The notes under the pieces are model-generated. The model saw only the letters and a list, made by a program, of their open reading frames with translations. It did not search any database and had not been told where the DNA came from. Below, one piece after another: positions 31,258 through 40,495 of a DNA stretch of 64,000 nt. The stretch comes from an uncultured Paracoccaceae bacterium (GTDB lineage Bacteria > Pseudomonadota > Alphaproteobacteria > Rhodobacterales > Rhodobacteraceae). Where the stretch lies: assembly GCA_947494675.1 (NCBI GenBank), contig CANLVP010000002.1:310001-374000 (forward strand), in the 5' to 3' direction. How positions within the stretch are numbered: the stretch's first letter is position 1; each line of letters begins with the position of its first letter. A program made the position numbers and the translations under genes.

Positions 31258-33300
31258 ATGAGAATAGCTTCGATTCAGCCTTTGCACGCAAGTGCCGCCG
31301 ATCCGAATTCATCGGACGATGCCCTGCGCGCCGTCCGGCGGACGCGTGTGCCGATCTGGGTCTACGACATTGATCACTCTCGGGTTGTGTTGGCGAATAG
31401 TTCTGCCTGCAGGCTCTGGCAGGCCGAAGATGAAGCCGCGTTGCGCGAACGCGATATGGCCAAAGGCATGTCAGCGACAGTGGCCAAGCGTCTACGTCAG
31501 TATCAGAAAGACTTCATCGAAGAAGACGCGACATTCACAGAGATGTGGACGCTCTACCCCAACGGCGAACCCGAAAACGTCATGGTTGTCTTTTCGGGTC
31601 ACGTGCTGCCCGACGGTCGCATGGCGATGCTGTGCGAGGCGGTCGGTCAAGCAGAGGATGAACCCCAAAACCTGCGCAGCGCCGAGGCCCTGCTGCATAC
31701 GGACGTGATGATCATGTTGGTTGGGGAAAACGGCGCGCCGCTTTATACCAACCCCGCCGCTCGTAATATGCTCCCCGAAGACGGTAAAGATTTTCAGCAG
31801 CTGTTCGTTAATCCGGCAGACCATACCGATCTGGCGATCGCGCTCTCCGCGACGGGCGAGCACCGGCTTGTGTCGCAGGTCAACACCGCCAGCGGTCTGC
31901 GTTGGTTCGACGTCTCTGCCAAGGCCTGTTCTGACGCCGTCACCGGCCAACCGGCCATCCTTGTGACGGCCATCGATGTCAGCGAACTGAAAGTCGCGCG
32001 CGACAAGGCACGTTATCTTGCCGACCGCGATTTGCTGACTGGGTGTTACAACCGGTCGTTCTTGCAAGGCCACTTCAACAACCTCGCAAATCTCAAGAAG
32101 CCGCCGCCTTGTGCTTTGGTCTTCTTCGACGTCGACCGCTTCAAGCAAATCAATGACCGCCACGGGCATGAAGCGGGGGATACCATCCTGCGGCAAATCT
32201 CAAGCTGCGTGCAGGCCTTCTTGGGTCCGAATGACCTGATCTCGCGTTTGGGCGGCGATGAATTCGTGGTCTTTCTTGAAGGGATCAACAGTGAGGTTGA
32301 GGTCGCGGAGCGGATCAAATTGATGCAAAGCGAAATTGCAAAACCGATCTTTCAAGATGCGACCCGGATCAACGCAACGGTCAGCATCGGTGTGGTCCTG
32401 TTCACCCCCGCCGACGACGCGTTTGCCGATGTCATGCGCCGTGCAGATATCGCGCTTTATGCTGCAAAAGAGGCGGGGCGCGACCGCGCCATCCACTTTA
32501 ACGATGACATGGGGCGGGCGGCGCAAGAACGCGACCAGATCGAGGACGAGCTGAAAACGGCGCTCGAGTTGCGTCAGTTTGAGCTTCATTACCAACCCCG
32601 CATTGACCTGCGGACGGGTCGGGTCGTTTCTGTCGAGGGGCTCGTACGTTGGAACCACCCTATTCGCGGCCTCGTGATGCCCGATGCCTTTATTCCGATC
32701 TGCGAAGAAACCGGCATGATTGAGGATTTGGGCCGCCAAGTGCTGGAAATCGGCTGTGCCCAAGCCATCGCATGGCACCAGGCGGGACATGATTTTGATG
32801 TGTCGCTGAATGTCTCCCCCCGGCAATTCAACGACAAACATCTGTTGCAGACCCTGTCTGATCTTGCGCAATCCCCCAATTTCCCCAGCGGCCGGATTGA
32901 GCTTGAGATCACGGAGAACGTGCTGTTTGGTGACCATAAATCAATCGCCAAGAAGCTAAAAAAGATCACCCATATGGGCTACCGCATCGCGATTGATGAC
33001 TTTGGCACTGGCTATTCCAACCTGTCCTATATCTCTCGTTTCCCGCTCAAGTGCCTCAAGATTGACCGCAGCTTTGTCGATCAACTGCCAGAGGCTGGAC
33101 CTATCGTCAGCTTGATCCTGACGCTTGCCCGCCAGATCGGAGCCACCGCGGTGGCAGAAGGTGTCGAAACGGAAGAGCAATACGCTTGGCTCGCCGCACA
33201 AAACTGCGAGCAGGCGCAGGGCTATTACATGTCACGACCGCTCCCGCTCGATAAATTCCTCGAAACGGCTAACAGGCTCAACGCGCAAGCAAGCGAATAA
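31258..33300 (+). CDS. Diguanylate cyclase/phosphodiesterase with PAS-like sensor (GGDEF-EAL)
   Basis: Cyclic-di-GMP signalling protein of about 680 aa. The N-terminal 250 residues contain two PAS-like segments (PIWVYDIDHSRVVLANSSA and the VMIMLVGENGAPLYTNPAA region), then a GGDEF domain with intact SRLGGDEFVVFLEG near residue 330, then an EAL domain from about 455 with VEGLVRWNHP, LEITENVLF, IDDFGTGYSNL, KIDRSF and AEGVET. The EAL triplet is EGL here; the catalytic Glu is kept. No membrane segment, so cytoplasmic. ATG 31258 is chosen over earlier in-frame codons that overlap the GST gene. Its stop abuts the next, opposing stop. Confidence 0.9.
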   Translation: MRIASIQPLHASAADPNSSDDALRAVRRTRVPIWVYDIDHSRVVLANSSACRLWQAEDEAALRERDMAKGMSATVAKRLRQYQKDFIEEDATFTEMWTLYPNGEPENVMVVFSGHVLPDGRMAMLCEAVGQAEDEPQNLRSAEALLHTDVMIMLVGENGAPLYTNPAARNMLPEDGKDFQQLFVNPADHTDLAIALSATGEHRLVSQVNTASGLRWFDVSAKACSDAVTGQPAILVTAIDVSELKVARDKARYLADRDLLTGCYNRSFLQGHFNNLANLKKPPPCALVFFDVDRFKQINDRHGHEAGDTILRQISSCVQAFLGPNDLISRLGGDEFVVFLEGINSEVEVAERIKLMQSEIAKPIFQDATRINATVSIGVVLFTPADDAFADVMRRADIALYAAKEAGRDRAIHFNDDMGRAAQERDQIEDELKTALELRQFELHYQPRIDLRTGRVVSVEGLVRWNHPIRGLVMPDAFIPICEETGMIEDLGRQVLEIGCAQAIAWHQAGHDFDVSLNVSPRQFNDKHLLQTLSDLAQSPNFPSGRIELEITENVLFGDHKSIAKKLKKITHMGYRIAIDDFGTGYSNLSYISRFPLKCLKIDRSFVDQLPEAGPIVSLILTLARQIGATAVAEGVETEEQYAWLAAQNCEQAQGYYMSRPLPLDKFLETANRLNAQASE

Positions 33301-34602
33301 CTAGAGCGGGCGCACTTTAAGCACCGAAATGCGGTTTTCATCCTTTTCGACAACCTCAAACCGGAAGCCGTGAAAAGAAAACACCTGGCCCTCAAGCGGG
33401 ATGATTTCCGCCTCGTGAATCACAAGACCTGCTACGGTGTTTGCTTCCTCATCAGGTAGCTGCCAATCACGCGCGCGGTTTAGATCGCGGATCGTCATGC
33501 CACCATCGACAAGGAACGCACCGTCGTCGGTTTGAGCGACCTGAATTTCTTCGTCGATGTCGAATTCATCGGTAATCTCACCAACGATTTCTTCGAGAAT
33601 ATCCTCAAGCGTGATCAGACCTTGCAAGGTGCCGTATTCATCAACCACCAGCGCAAAGTGCGATTTGCGCCGCAAGAACTGCCGCATCTGATCGCCCAAG
33701 GTCGTGGTCTCGGGCACAAAATAGGGCTCCATCGCGATATCGAGGATGTCAAAGGCATCCATCTCAACCGCCGTCATGACGCCATCCGTCATCATCCGCT
33801 GGGTCGCGCGCAACAGTTCTTTGGCATGCAGAATGCCGACGATGTTTTCAGGCTCGTCCCGGAACAGCGGCAGACGGGTATGGTTGCTTTCCAAACAAAG
33901 GCGCAAGATCTCAGCCGTGGGCAGCGATACGTCGATCATCTCAATCCCAGAACGATGAAGCATGATCTCTTCCACCGCGCGCTCGTTCAGATCAAGCGCA
34001 CCCAAAATGCGGTCACGATCTTCTTTTTCGACGATCCCTTCGGAATGGCCCAATTGCAGCGCGCCTGCGATTTCCTCGCGCACGGCAAGGATATGGCTAT
34101 CGGGATCGGTGCGCACGCCAAACAGATAAAGCACACCGCGCACCAGCCAACGGACCACGCCGACGATGGGCGCAAACAGGAACACGACCATCCCGATGGG
34201 GCGGGCCACGCGCGAGGCGACGCTTTCGGGATTGGTGATGGCATAGGTTTTGGGCAGCACTTCCGCAAAGATCAGCACCAGCAAGGTCATGATCAGCGTC
34301 GCCGCCGCCACGCCGTTTTGCCCAAACACCTTGGTCAGCAACGCCGTCGCCAATGAGGTCGCGAGGATGTTCACCACGTTATTGCCCAACAGAACCGACC
34401 CGATCAGGCGTTCGCTGTCTTCGGTGATCTTCAGCGCGCGTTCCGCCCGGCTGTCGCCTTTGTCGGCGTTGGCCCGCAATTTCCCGCGCGAGGCGGCCGT
34501 CAGCGCCGTTTCAGAGCCTGAAAAGAAGCCCGACATGACGAGCAGCACAGCAATGGCGCCTGCGGTGATCCAAAAGGCGGCATCAAAAAGGGAGGGTTCC
34601 AT
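33301..34602 (-). CDS. CNNM/CorC-type hemolysin family protein (DUF21-CBS-transporter-associated)
   Basis: Membrane protein of 433 aa. An N-terminal DUF21/CNNM transmembrane domain (residues 1 to about 190, starting SGFFSGSETALTAASRGKL) is followed by a pair of CBS domains (about 200-330; VVDEYGTLQGLITLEDILEEIVGEI) and a C-terminal CorC_HlyC domain (DGAFLVDGGMTIRDLN). Members are linked to magnesium or cobalt export. It is separated by 53 nt from xerD, same strand. Confidence 0.9.
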   Translation of the reverse strand: MEPSLFDAAFWITAGAIAVLLVMSGFFSGSETALTAASRGKLRANADKGDSRAERALKITEDSERLIGSVLLGNNVVNILATSLATALLTKVFGQNGVAAATLIMTLLVLIFAEVLPKTYAITNPESVASRVARPIGMVVFLFAPIVGVVRWLVRGVLYLFGVRTDPDSHILAVREEIAGALQLGHSEGIVEKEDRDRILGALDLNERAVEEIMLHRSGIEMIDVSLPTAEILRLCLESNHTRLPLFRDEPENIVGILHAKELLRATQRMMTDGVMTAVEMDAFDILDIAMEPYFVPETTTLGDQMRQFLRRKSHFALVVDEYGTLQGLITLEDILEEIVGEITDEFDIDEEIQVAQTDDGAFLVDGGMTIRDLNRARDWQLPDEEANTVAGLVIHEAEIIPLEGQVFSFHGFRFEVVEKDENRISVLKVRPL

Positions 34603-34655
34603 CGTGGTCCTTGTTATCGCGGTCGCCCCTTGTATGGGGTTTCACGGCGTTTGCT

Positions 34656-35600
34656 TCAAGATGTGCGATCCGCTTTCGCCAGCGGGTGATGCTGCATCAC
34701 AAGGTCCGTCAAACGTTCATCCAGCACATGGGTGTAGATTTCGGTCGTTGCGACATCGGCGTGGCCCAGCATGGTTTGAATGGCCCGCAGGTCCGCCCCA
34801 TGAGCCAAAAGATGCGTGGCAAAGGCGTGGCGCAGGGTATGTGGCGTGACCTTAGCCGGATCGACATTGGCCCGCAGCGCAATGGATTTTATCAGGGTAA
34901 AGAACCGCTGCCGCGTCAGGTGACCCGATTTCCCGCGCGAGGCAAAAAGGTAGATCGACGCCCGTTTGCCAGCCTGCCGCGCGGCGTCTTCTTCTTCGTC
35001 GCGGATCGCCAGATAATCCGCCATGGCCGCACGCGCGGGCGGCGAGAGCGGGACCATACGTTCCTTGCCACCTTTGCCGCGGATCAACAGCATCTGCGGA
35101 TCGCCGCGCACGGCCGACAAGGGCAGCGTGACCAATTCGGTGACGCGCATGCCCGTGGCATAGAGCAATTCCATCAAACAGGTGTCCCGCGCAGCCCCTT
35201 TGCCGGGCGCGCGGGCAGCCCGCAAAAGGCTTGCCACCTCTTCCTCTGACAGGATTTTGGGCAGAGCTTTTGACTTGCCCGGCCCCTTGATTTGGATTGC
35301 GGGGTTGTCGTCGCGCCAGCCTTCCTCAAAGGCGAACCGAAAGAGCTGCTTGATCGCTGACAGGCGCCGCGCTCGCGTGGCGGGCGACAGCCCCTCGGCC
35401 TCGGACGCGATCAGGAACCCCTCGACATCGTCCTGTGTCAGTGTCGCAAAGTGCAGGCCCTTGGGCGTCAGCCAATCGGCAAAAATGGACAGATCGCGAG
35501 CATAAGCCAGTTGCGTGTTGGTTGCCGCATCCAGTTCCGCCGCTTGCGCCTCCAAAAAGGCTTGCACCCAATTGGGCATTGTGCGCTCAGCGGCGGTCAT
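34656..35600 (-). CDS. xerD: Tyrosine recombinase XerD
   Basis: Site-specific tyrosine recombinase of 314 aa that resolves chromosome dimers at dif with XerC and FtsK. The catalytic residues are complete: R152 in TGMRVTEL, K178, H254 and R257 in HTLRHAFATHLL, H280 in LGHADVATTEIY and the nucleophile Y289. The N-terminal SAM-like core-binding domain occupies about 10-105. The start overlaps the stop of the upstream gene (ATGA). Context and length mark it as the chromosomal enzyme, not a phage integrase. Confidence 0.93.
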   Translation of the reverse strand: MTAAERTMPNWVQAFLEAQAAELDAATNTQLAYARDLSIFADWLTPKGLHFATLTQDDVEGFLIASEAEGLSPATRARRLSAIKQLFRFAFEEGWRDDNPAIQIKGPGKSKALPKILSEEEVASLLRAARAPGKGAARDTCLMELLYATGMRVTELVTLPLSAVRGDPQMLLIRGKGGKERMVPLSPPARAAMADYLAIRDEEEDAARQAGKRASIYLFASRGKSGHLTRQRFFTLIKSIALRANVDPAKVTPHTLRHAFATHLLAHGADLRAIQTMLGHADVATTEIYTHVLDERLTDLVMQHHPLAKADRTS

Positions 35601-37129
35601 GTAGCGCGATCCAGGATCAACAGCTGAAGGGCGGCGCGGCGCGCCATATCCTCAAGCCCAACCGACCGAAAGAACGCCAGTGCGTCCGTAACGGCCGGAT
35701 AATCACCGGCCACACCCGCATCAAACATCGCAATCGCCCGCAAAAGCGCTTCGCCAAGTTGCCCGCCATTCGCAAGCTCCGACAGACGCGCAGGCACGTC
35801 ACCACCGGCAAATCCGGCTTGGACCGCGCGCGCCTTTTCACCACGCGCCGTGGCCTCGGACGGGCGGCCTTGCGCCAGTGCCAAAAGGAAAGGATCGCCC
35901 TGCGTTGCTGCCTGCGCGATGCTTTCATAGTCCGGCGACAACAGGCCAATCGTGACTGCCAGCGCTCCGATCTCGCCAGTCAACGACAAGCGCGCAAGGT
36001 CAGTGGCGTAAAGCTGGGCGAACGGGACCTCTGCCTTGATCTCGCGCATGGCGGCCCATGCGGCGGGCAGGGTTTCTGCCACCGCGTCAGCATCGCCCGC
36101 ACTGATGGCCGAATCAAAGTCCTGCACCGCATCGACCCGGTCCCAGATGCCGCCAGAGGCAGAGGGCGTGCGCGAGGTGTAGAGCGCTTGCAGCGTGTTG
36201 GCGGGCAGTGCCCCGGCGCGTGCAAGACGCTCTGCCGCTTCCAATTGCGCTTTCCAGCCCGTGGTGCTGCGCAGGTCGGCATGGGCAAAGGCAAGTGGCA
36301 GGTTTGGCGTTGTCAGGGCCTGGCCGACCGCCTCGCGCATGCGGAAAACAAGCGGACTGACCCGGCTCGGCGGCCCCAAAAGCGGTTCGTCCTCGTAGAG
36401 GTCGGGGTCCAGAAACCGCGACAGCAGCGCCTCTTCTTCGTCTGAGATATCGCCCAAGACGCGGTTGGTGTTCAGCGTCAGCGCCGCTGCATTCCAATCG
36501 CCAGACCGCGCAAGGCAAAAGATGCGCGCGGCGGCGGTGGGGGCGACCGTTGGCCGATCTTCCATGACGCGGCAGGCGGGGCTTTCGGTGCCGGTCAAAA
36601 GCGCCACATCAAACCAGCGGCGGAACATTTGCGGCGTGTCGGCCCCGGCTTCTTCCAGCAGGGCTTGCGCCTGATCGAGTGCGCCAAGATCAAGCAACTT
36701 ATCGACGCGCGCCAAAAACAGCATCCCATCCGGGCCAGCCCCCAAAGGCGGATCGGCTTCGGCCAGCATCAACACCGTCATGAAATCCTTGAGCGCGGGC
36801 AGGCTTGGCATGGATTCAGCCCGCACCAGTGTCACCAACGTTGCTTCGAGCGATCCGGACCACAGCGCGCGGGGCAATCCGGTCGTTGCACTTGAAAGCA
36901 GTCCAACCGGGTCGGGTGAGGGGCTGTCGAGTGGTGTGACGGTCACATCCGGCGACGCTGCACTTTGTGCTACGGGCGGTTCATCGCGGATACGGGGGTT
37001 TTGGCTGACGGGCGCTGCCGCCTCAACCGATTGCGATAGCCAGTCAATCGCAGACAGCGGGCTGCTGTCTTGTGCATATGCAGGCCCCGCCAACAGGCAA
37101 GCCGCGATGAAGGTCCCCTTCAGGGCCAT
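35597..37129 (-). CDS. Secreted hypothetical protein (510 aa)
   Basis: Large, mostly helical protein with a signal peptide (MALKGTFIAACLLAGPAYAQ). The frame is open 79 codons further upstream, but that extension would cover the small membrane gene at 37132-37287, so the ATG at 37129 is used. The mature part is rich in Ala and Leu with SLxxAL- and LARAG-like units, resembling tetratricopeptide or Sel1-like helical repeats, but no family can be named. Probably periplasmic. It is coupled to xerD (ATGA). Confidence 0.8.
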   Translation of the reverse strand: MALKGTFIAACLLAGPAYAQDSSPLSAIDWLSQSVEAAAPVSQNPRIRDEPPVAQSAASPDVTVTPLDSPSPDPVGLLSSATTGLPRALWSGSLEATLVTLVRAESMPSLPALKDFMTVLMLAEADPPLGAGPDGMLFLARVDKLLDLGALDQAQALLEEAGADTPQMFRRWFDVALLTGTESPACRVMEDRPTVAPTAAARIFCLARSGDWNAAALTLNTNRVLGDISDEEEALLSRFLDPDLYEDEPLLGPPSRVSPLVFRMREAVGQALTTPNLPLAFAHADLRSTTGWKAQLEAAERLARAGALPANTLQALYTSRTPSASGGIWDRVDAVQDFDSAISAGDADAVAETLPAAWAAMREIKAEVPFAQLYATDLARLSLTGEIGALAVTIGLLSPDYESIAQAATQGDPFLLALAQGRPSEATARGEKARAVQAGFAGGDVPARLSELANGGQLGEALLRAIAMFDAGVAGDYPAVTDALAFFRSVGLEDMARRAALQLLILDRAT

Positions 37130-37131
37130 CG

Positions 37132-37287
37132 TTAATCCGTTTCCAATACAACCGGCACGCGGTTCTCCACACTTGGGGCCGCGAAGTCCGCGGGGAAAAA
37201 CACAGGCCCCACGTAAGCATAGGCCACCAGTGCCACTGCCGCCAGTAGCCCCAAAAAGAAGATCGCCTTGATCAGACGCCACATCAT
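37132..37287 (-). CDS. Small single-span membrane protein (51 aa)
   Basis: A 51-codon frame starting ATG ATG (37287) with MMWRLIKAIFFLGLL, one hydrophobic segment (residues 5-28) and a short polar C-terminus ending VVLETD. It lies immediately before the 510-aa gene on the same strand, two nt from its ATG. Basic N-terminus and single span are typical of small inner-membrane proteins. Function unknown. Confidence 0.6.
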   Translation of the reverse strand: MMWRLIKAIFFLGLLAAVALVAYAYVGPVFFPADFAAPSVENRVPVVLETD

Positions 37288-37468
37288 GATTGCCCCAAAA
37301 GTCTGCCTGTGAACCGGATCGTTGCCGTTTGTCAGAGGTTATATATGGCCTTTTGCCCAAGATCACGCCATTGAAGGGCAGAAAATGAAACTAAGCGGCG
37401 CGCGGCCTACGATTTGATGCGATGGCCCTGTGTTTCAAGGGGACATGGCGTGGGAAAGGGCCATTAAT

Positions 37469-38005
37469 ATGCGGCTGAAACGCACGATTGTGCTGGTGGG
37501 GATGATGGGATCGGGCAAGTCTGCCATCGGTCGCGCCTTGTCGGCACGGTTGAACGTGCCGTTTCAGGACAGCGATCATGCCATCGAAGAAGCCGCGCAA
37601 GAGACGATCGCAGAGATTTTTGCCCGCGACGGCGAGGCGTTTTTTCGCCGCCGCGAAAGCGAAGTGATCCAGCGCTTGCTTGATGGCCCGCCCGCGGTGC
37701 TTTCAACCGGTGGCGGCGCGTTTCTGGCCCCACGTAACCGCGATATCATTGCCCATTCGGGTGCCGCCGTGTGGCTGGACGCCCCGCTCAAGCTGCTGTG
37801 GGAACGTGTGCGGCACAAAGACACGCGGCCCTTGCTGCGCACGGCAGACCCTTTCGCCACTTTAAGCGCGCTGTTTGAAGAACGCACGCCGGTCTACGCG
37901 CTGGCGGCACTCCGGTTGCCCGTCAAACCGCGCTATTCCATCGATGAAACCACGCAGTCGCTGATCGATATGCTGCTGGACCACCCTGACTTGCTAGAGG
38001 CCTGA
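37469..38005 (+). CDS. aroK: Shikimate kinase
   Basis: Phosphorylates shikimate in the pathway to chorismate and aromatic amino acids. The Walker A is GMMGSGKSAIG, the DxD motif DSDHAIE, the substrate arginine in FFRRRESEV, the GGG in STGGGAFL and the lid region RTADPFATLSALFEERTPVY. Start at ATG 37469 is chosen for the Shine-Dalgarno GGGAAAGGG 8 nt upstream; a GTG at 37430 and an ATG at 37445 are alternatives. aroB begins 2 nt after the stop, a common pairing. Confidence 0.93.
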   Translation: MRLKRTIVLVGMMGSGKSAIGRALSARLNVPFQDSDHAIEEAAQETIAEIFARDGEAFFRRRESEVIQRLLDGPPAVLSTGGGAFLAPRNRDIIAHSGAAVWLDAPLKLLWERVRHKDTRPLLRTADPFATLSALFEERTPVYALAALRLPVKPRYSIDETTQSLIDMLLDHPDLLEA

Positions 38006-38007
38006 AT

Positions 38008-39126
38008 ATGACCATCAACACAGTCACCGTTGACCTGCCGGGCCGCTCCTACGACATTCGCATCGGCGCAGGCGTGCTGGCAGAGGCCGGGCCTCGCATT
38101 GCCAAAATGGGCGGGCGGAAACATGTGGCGATTGTCACGGATGAAAACGTAGCAGCACTTCATATCAAGACCTTACAGGACAATCTTCATGCGGCGGGCC
38201 TGACGTCAGAAGCGCTGATCCTGCCACCGGGGGAAGCCACAAAAAGCTGGCCCCATCTGGAACGCACCGTTGAATGGCTTTTGGATCAAAAGGTCGAACG
38301 CGGCGATGTCGTCGTGGCCTTTGGCGGCGGCGTCATTGGCGATCTGGCGGGCTTTGCTGCGTCCATTTTGCGGCGCGGTGTACGGTTCGTGCAAATCCCG
38401 ACCTCGCTTTTGGCGCAAGTCGATAGTTCTGTCGGTGGTAAAACCGGGATCAACGCGCCGCATGGCAAGAACCTGATCGGCGCATTCCATCAGCCGTCGT
38501 TGGTGCTGTGTGATACCGCGCTCTTGGACACGCTGACTTCGCGCGACTTTCTTGCCGGCTATGGCGAGGTGTTCAAATACGGGCTTTTGGGGGATGCGGC
38601 GTTCTTTGAGTGGCTCGAGGTCAACGCCCCCAGGATGCCCACAAATATGGACGCACGGGTCCATGCGGTCACACGGTCCTGCCAGATGAAGGCTGATATC
38701 GTCGCCCGGGATGAGACGGAGCAGGGCGACCGCGCTTTGCTGAACCTCGGCCATACGTTCTGTCACGCGCTTGAGGCTGCGACCGGTTATTCCGACCGGC
38801 TTTTGCATGGTGAAGGCGTCGCCATTGGTTGCGCGCTGGCGTTTGAAACCTCGGCCCGGATGGGGCTCTGCAGTCAAGAGGATCCAAGCCGCGTGCGCGC
38901 GCATTTGGCCGACATGGGAATGAAGAAAGACCTTGTCGATATTCCCGGCGATCTGCCCGATGCCGCTGCGCTGCTTGATCTGATGGGGCAGGACAAAAAG
39001 GTCGTGGACGGCACGCTGCGCTTTATCATGGCGCGCGGCATCGGAGATGCCTTTGTGACGTCTGACGTGCCCGGCGATGTGGTGCGCGGCGTGCTGGATG
39101 ACGCGCTGGCGCACAAGAACGGCTAA
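38008..39126 (+). CDS. aroB: 3-Dehydroquinate synthase
   Basis: Second enzyme of the shikimate pathway, converting DAHP to 3-dehydroquinate with NAD and zinc. It has FGGGVIGDLAGFAASILRRG, PTSLLAQVDSSVGGKTGIN and the metal-binding NLGHTFCHALE with the later His in LLHGEGVAIG. At 372 aa it is full length. It forms a two-gene operon with aroK and ends in a terminator. Confidence 0.96.
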   Translation: MTINTVTVDLPGRSYDIRIGAGVLAEAGPRIAKMGGRKHVAIVTDENVAALHIKTLQDNLHAAGLTSEALILPPGEATKSWPHLERTVEWLLDQKVERGDVVVAFGGGVIGDLAGFAASILRRGVRFVQIPTSLLAQVDSSVGGKTGINAPHGKNLIGAFHQPSLVLCDTALLDTLTSRDFLAGYGEVFKYGLLGDAAFFEWLEVNAPRMPTNMDARVHAVTRSCQMKADIVARDETEQGDRALLNLGHTFCHALEAATGYSDRLLHGEGVAIGCALAFETSARMGLCSQEDPSRVRAHLADMGMKKDLVDIPGDLPDAAALLDLMGQDKKVVDGTLRFIMARGIGDAFVTSDVPGDVVRGVLDDALAHKNG

Positions 39127-39131
39127 AGCAA

Positions 39132-39157
39132 AAGCCCCGGCGCGATGACCGGAGCTT
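39132..39157. terminator. Terminator between convergent aroB and ssb
   Basis: AAGC(C)CCGG pairs with CCGG(A)GCTT over an 8-nt loop, followed by ATTAAT. Close to both stops (39126 and 39165), so probably bidirectional. Confidence 0.7.
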
Positions 39158-39164
39158 ATTAATC

Positions 39165-39698
39165 TTAGAACGGGATTTCGTCGTCCAGATCGCGACTACC
39201 GCCGCCACCGCCGCCGGATGACGAACCACCGCCACCGCTGCCGCCGCCATCATATCCGCCACCGCTGTCGTAACCGCCGCCGCCACCGCCGGAATAGCCG
39301 CCGCTGTCGCCACCACCGTAGCCGCCACCGCCACCACCGCCGCCATCGCGACCGTCAAGCATGGTGAGCTCTGACCGGTAGGGGCGCAACACGACCTCGG
39401 TGCTATAGCGGTCCTGACCGTTTTGGTCTTGCCACTTGCGGGTCTCAAGCTGGCCTTCGATGTAAACCTTTGACCCCTTGCGCAGATATTGCTCTGCCAC
39501 GCGGGCGAGGGGCTCGCTGAAGATCGCAACAGAATGCCACTCGGTGCGTTCCTTGCGCTCGCCTGTGTTGCGGTCTTTCCAGTTCTCAGACGTGGCAATG
39601 CGCAGGTTGCACACCTTGCCGCCGTTCTGGAATGTGCGGACCTCGGGGTCGCGACCCAGATTGCCGATAATTATGACTTTGTTCACTGATCCGGCCAT
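39165..39698 (-). CDS. ssb: Single-stranded DNA-binding protein
   Basis: SSB protects single-stranded DNA in replication and repair. The OB-fold (residues 1 to about 110; [42 protein letters not shown]) is followed by a long, very Gly-rich linker (repeated [10 protein letters not shown] units, about 115-165) and the conserved acidic tip DDEIPF that recruits partner proteins. At 177 aa it is typical. It is divergent from the lytic transglycosylase gene. Confidence 0.96.
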   Translation of the reverse strand: MAGSVNKVIIIGNLGRDPEVRTFQNGGKVCNLRIATSENWKDRNTGERKERTEWHSVAIFSEPLARVAEQYLRKGSKVYIEGQLETRKWQDQNGQDRYSTEVVLRPYRSELTMLDGRDGGGGGGGGYGGGDSGGYSGGGGGGYDSGGGYDGGGSGGGGSSSGGGGGGSRDLDDEIPF

Positions 39699-39838
39699 CG
39701 GAGACCCCCTTCGATTCTTGATTTTCGCGATCTTACGTTTGCCGCGCCATACTTAACAGAGGGTGAACGCCCCCAAGCTCTGGTTTCTTGGGAAAAATAG
39801 TCTAAGTTCCATCCAGTGCGACGGTGAGGGAAGAGTTC

Positions 39839-40429
39839 ATGCGACGTTTGACCGGTTTGACATTGAGTGCAGTCATCGTGACTGCGGGCATTGCAGAGGC
39901 GCAAGAGCGCACCTCGACCCGGTCGCGCACAGCGCTTTTTGCCAGCCAGCTTTCCGTGCTCGATAACCGTGCAGCACAGCAATACAGCAATTCGGTGCGC
40001 TTGCAGCCACCCACCGTCGTCGTGCCCGGTGCGCCGGGGTCAGTGCCGGCCTTTACCGGGCGCTACAATGGGCCTTACCTGAACATGGCCCGGACGGCGG
40101 CGCGGCAACATGGCGTGCCAGAGGACTTGTTCTTGCGGCTTGTGCAGCAGGAAAGCGGCTGGAACCCCAATGCCCGGTCCCACAAGGGCGCGCTGGGATT
40201 GGCGCAACTGATGCCGCAGACCGCGCGGGCCCTCGGGGTTGATCCCTATGATGTGCAGCAAAACCTCGAAGGCGGCGCGCGTTATCTGGCGACCCAATAC
40301 CGCAAGTTTGGCAATTGGCCGCATGCGCTGGCCGCCTATAACGCAGGTCCCGGCGCGGTTGAACAATACGGCGGTATTCCCCCGTACAAAGAAACGCAGA
40401 ACTACGTGCGGATCATCTGGGGCGGCTGA
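39839..40429 (+). CDS. Lytic transglycosylase (SLT domain), secreted
   Basis: Peptidoglycan lytic transglycosylase of 196 aa. A signal peptide ([20 protein letters not shown]) is followed by a short linker and an SLT domain with [18 protein letters not shown] (catalytic Glu), [12 protein letters not shown] and [20 protein letters not shown] 39839 is preferred because GAGGGAAGAG precedes it. Periplasmic or outer-membrane-facing. It lies alone between ssb and the ABC operon. Confidence 0.9.
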   Translation: MRRLTGLTLSAVIVTAGIAEAQERTSTRSRTALFASQLSVLDNRAAQQYSNSVRLQPPTVVVPGAPGSVPAFTGRYNGPYLNMARTAARQHGVPEDLFLRLVQQESGWNPNARSHKGALGLAQLMPQTARALGVDPYDVQQNLEGGARYLATQYRKFGNWPHALAAYNAGPGAVEQYGGIPPYKETQNYVRIIWGG

Positions 40430-40495
40430 TTGGCTTCCCCATTGGGGAAACCAGCCTCCGACGAAGACACTTAAAAGATCAAAGAAAGCAGCAGG

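Noticed and set aside
39699-39838. LexA box in the ssb / transglycosylase intergenic region
   Set aside because: No GTTC-N7-GTTC pair (the alphaproteobacterial LexA motif) was found.
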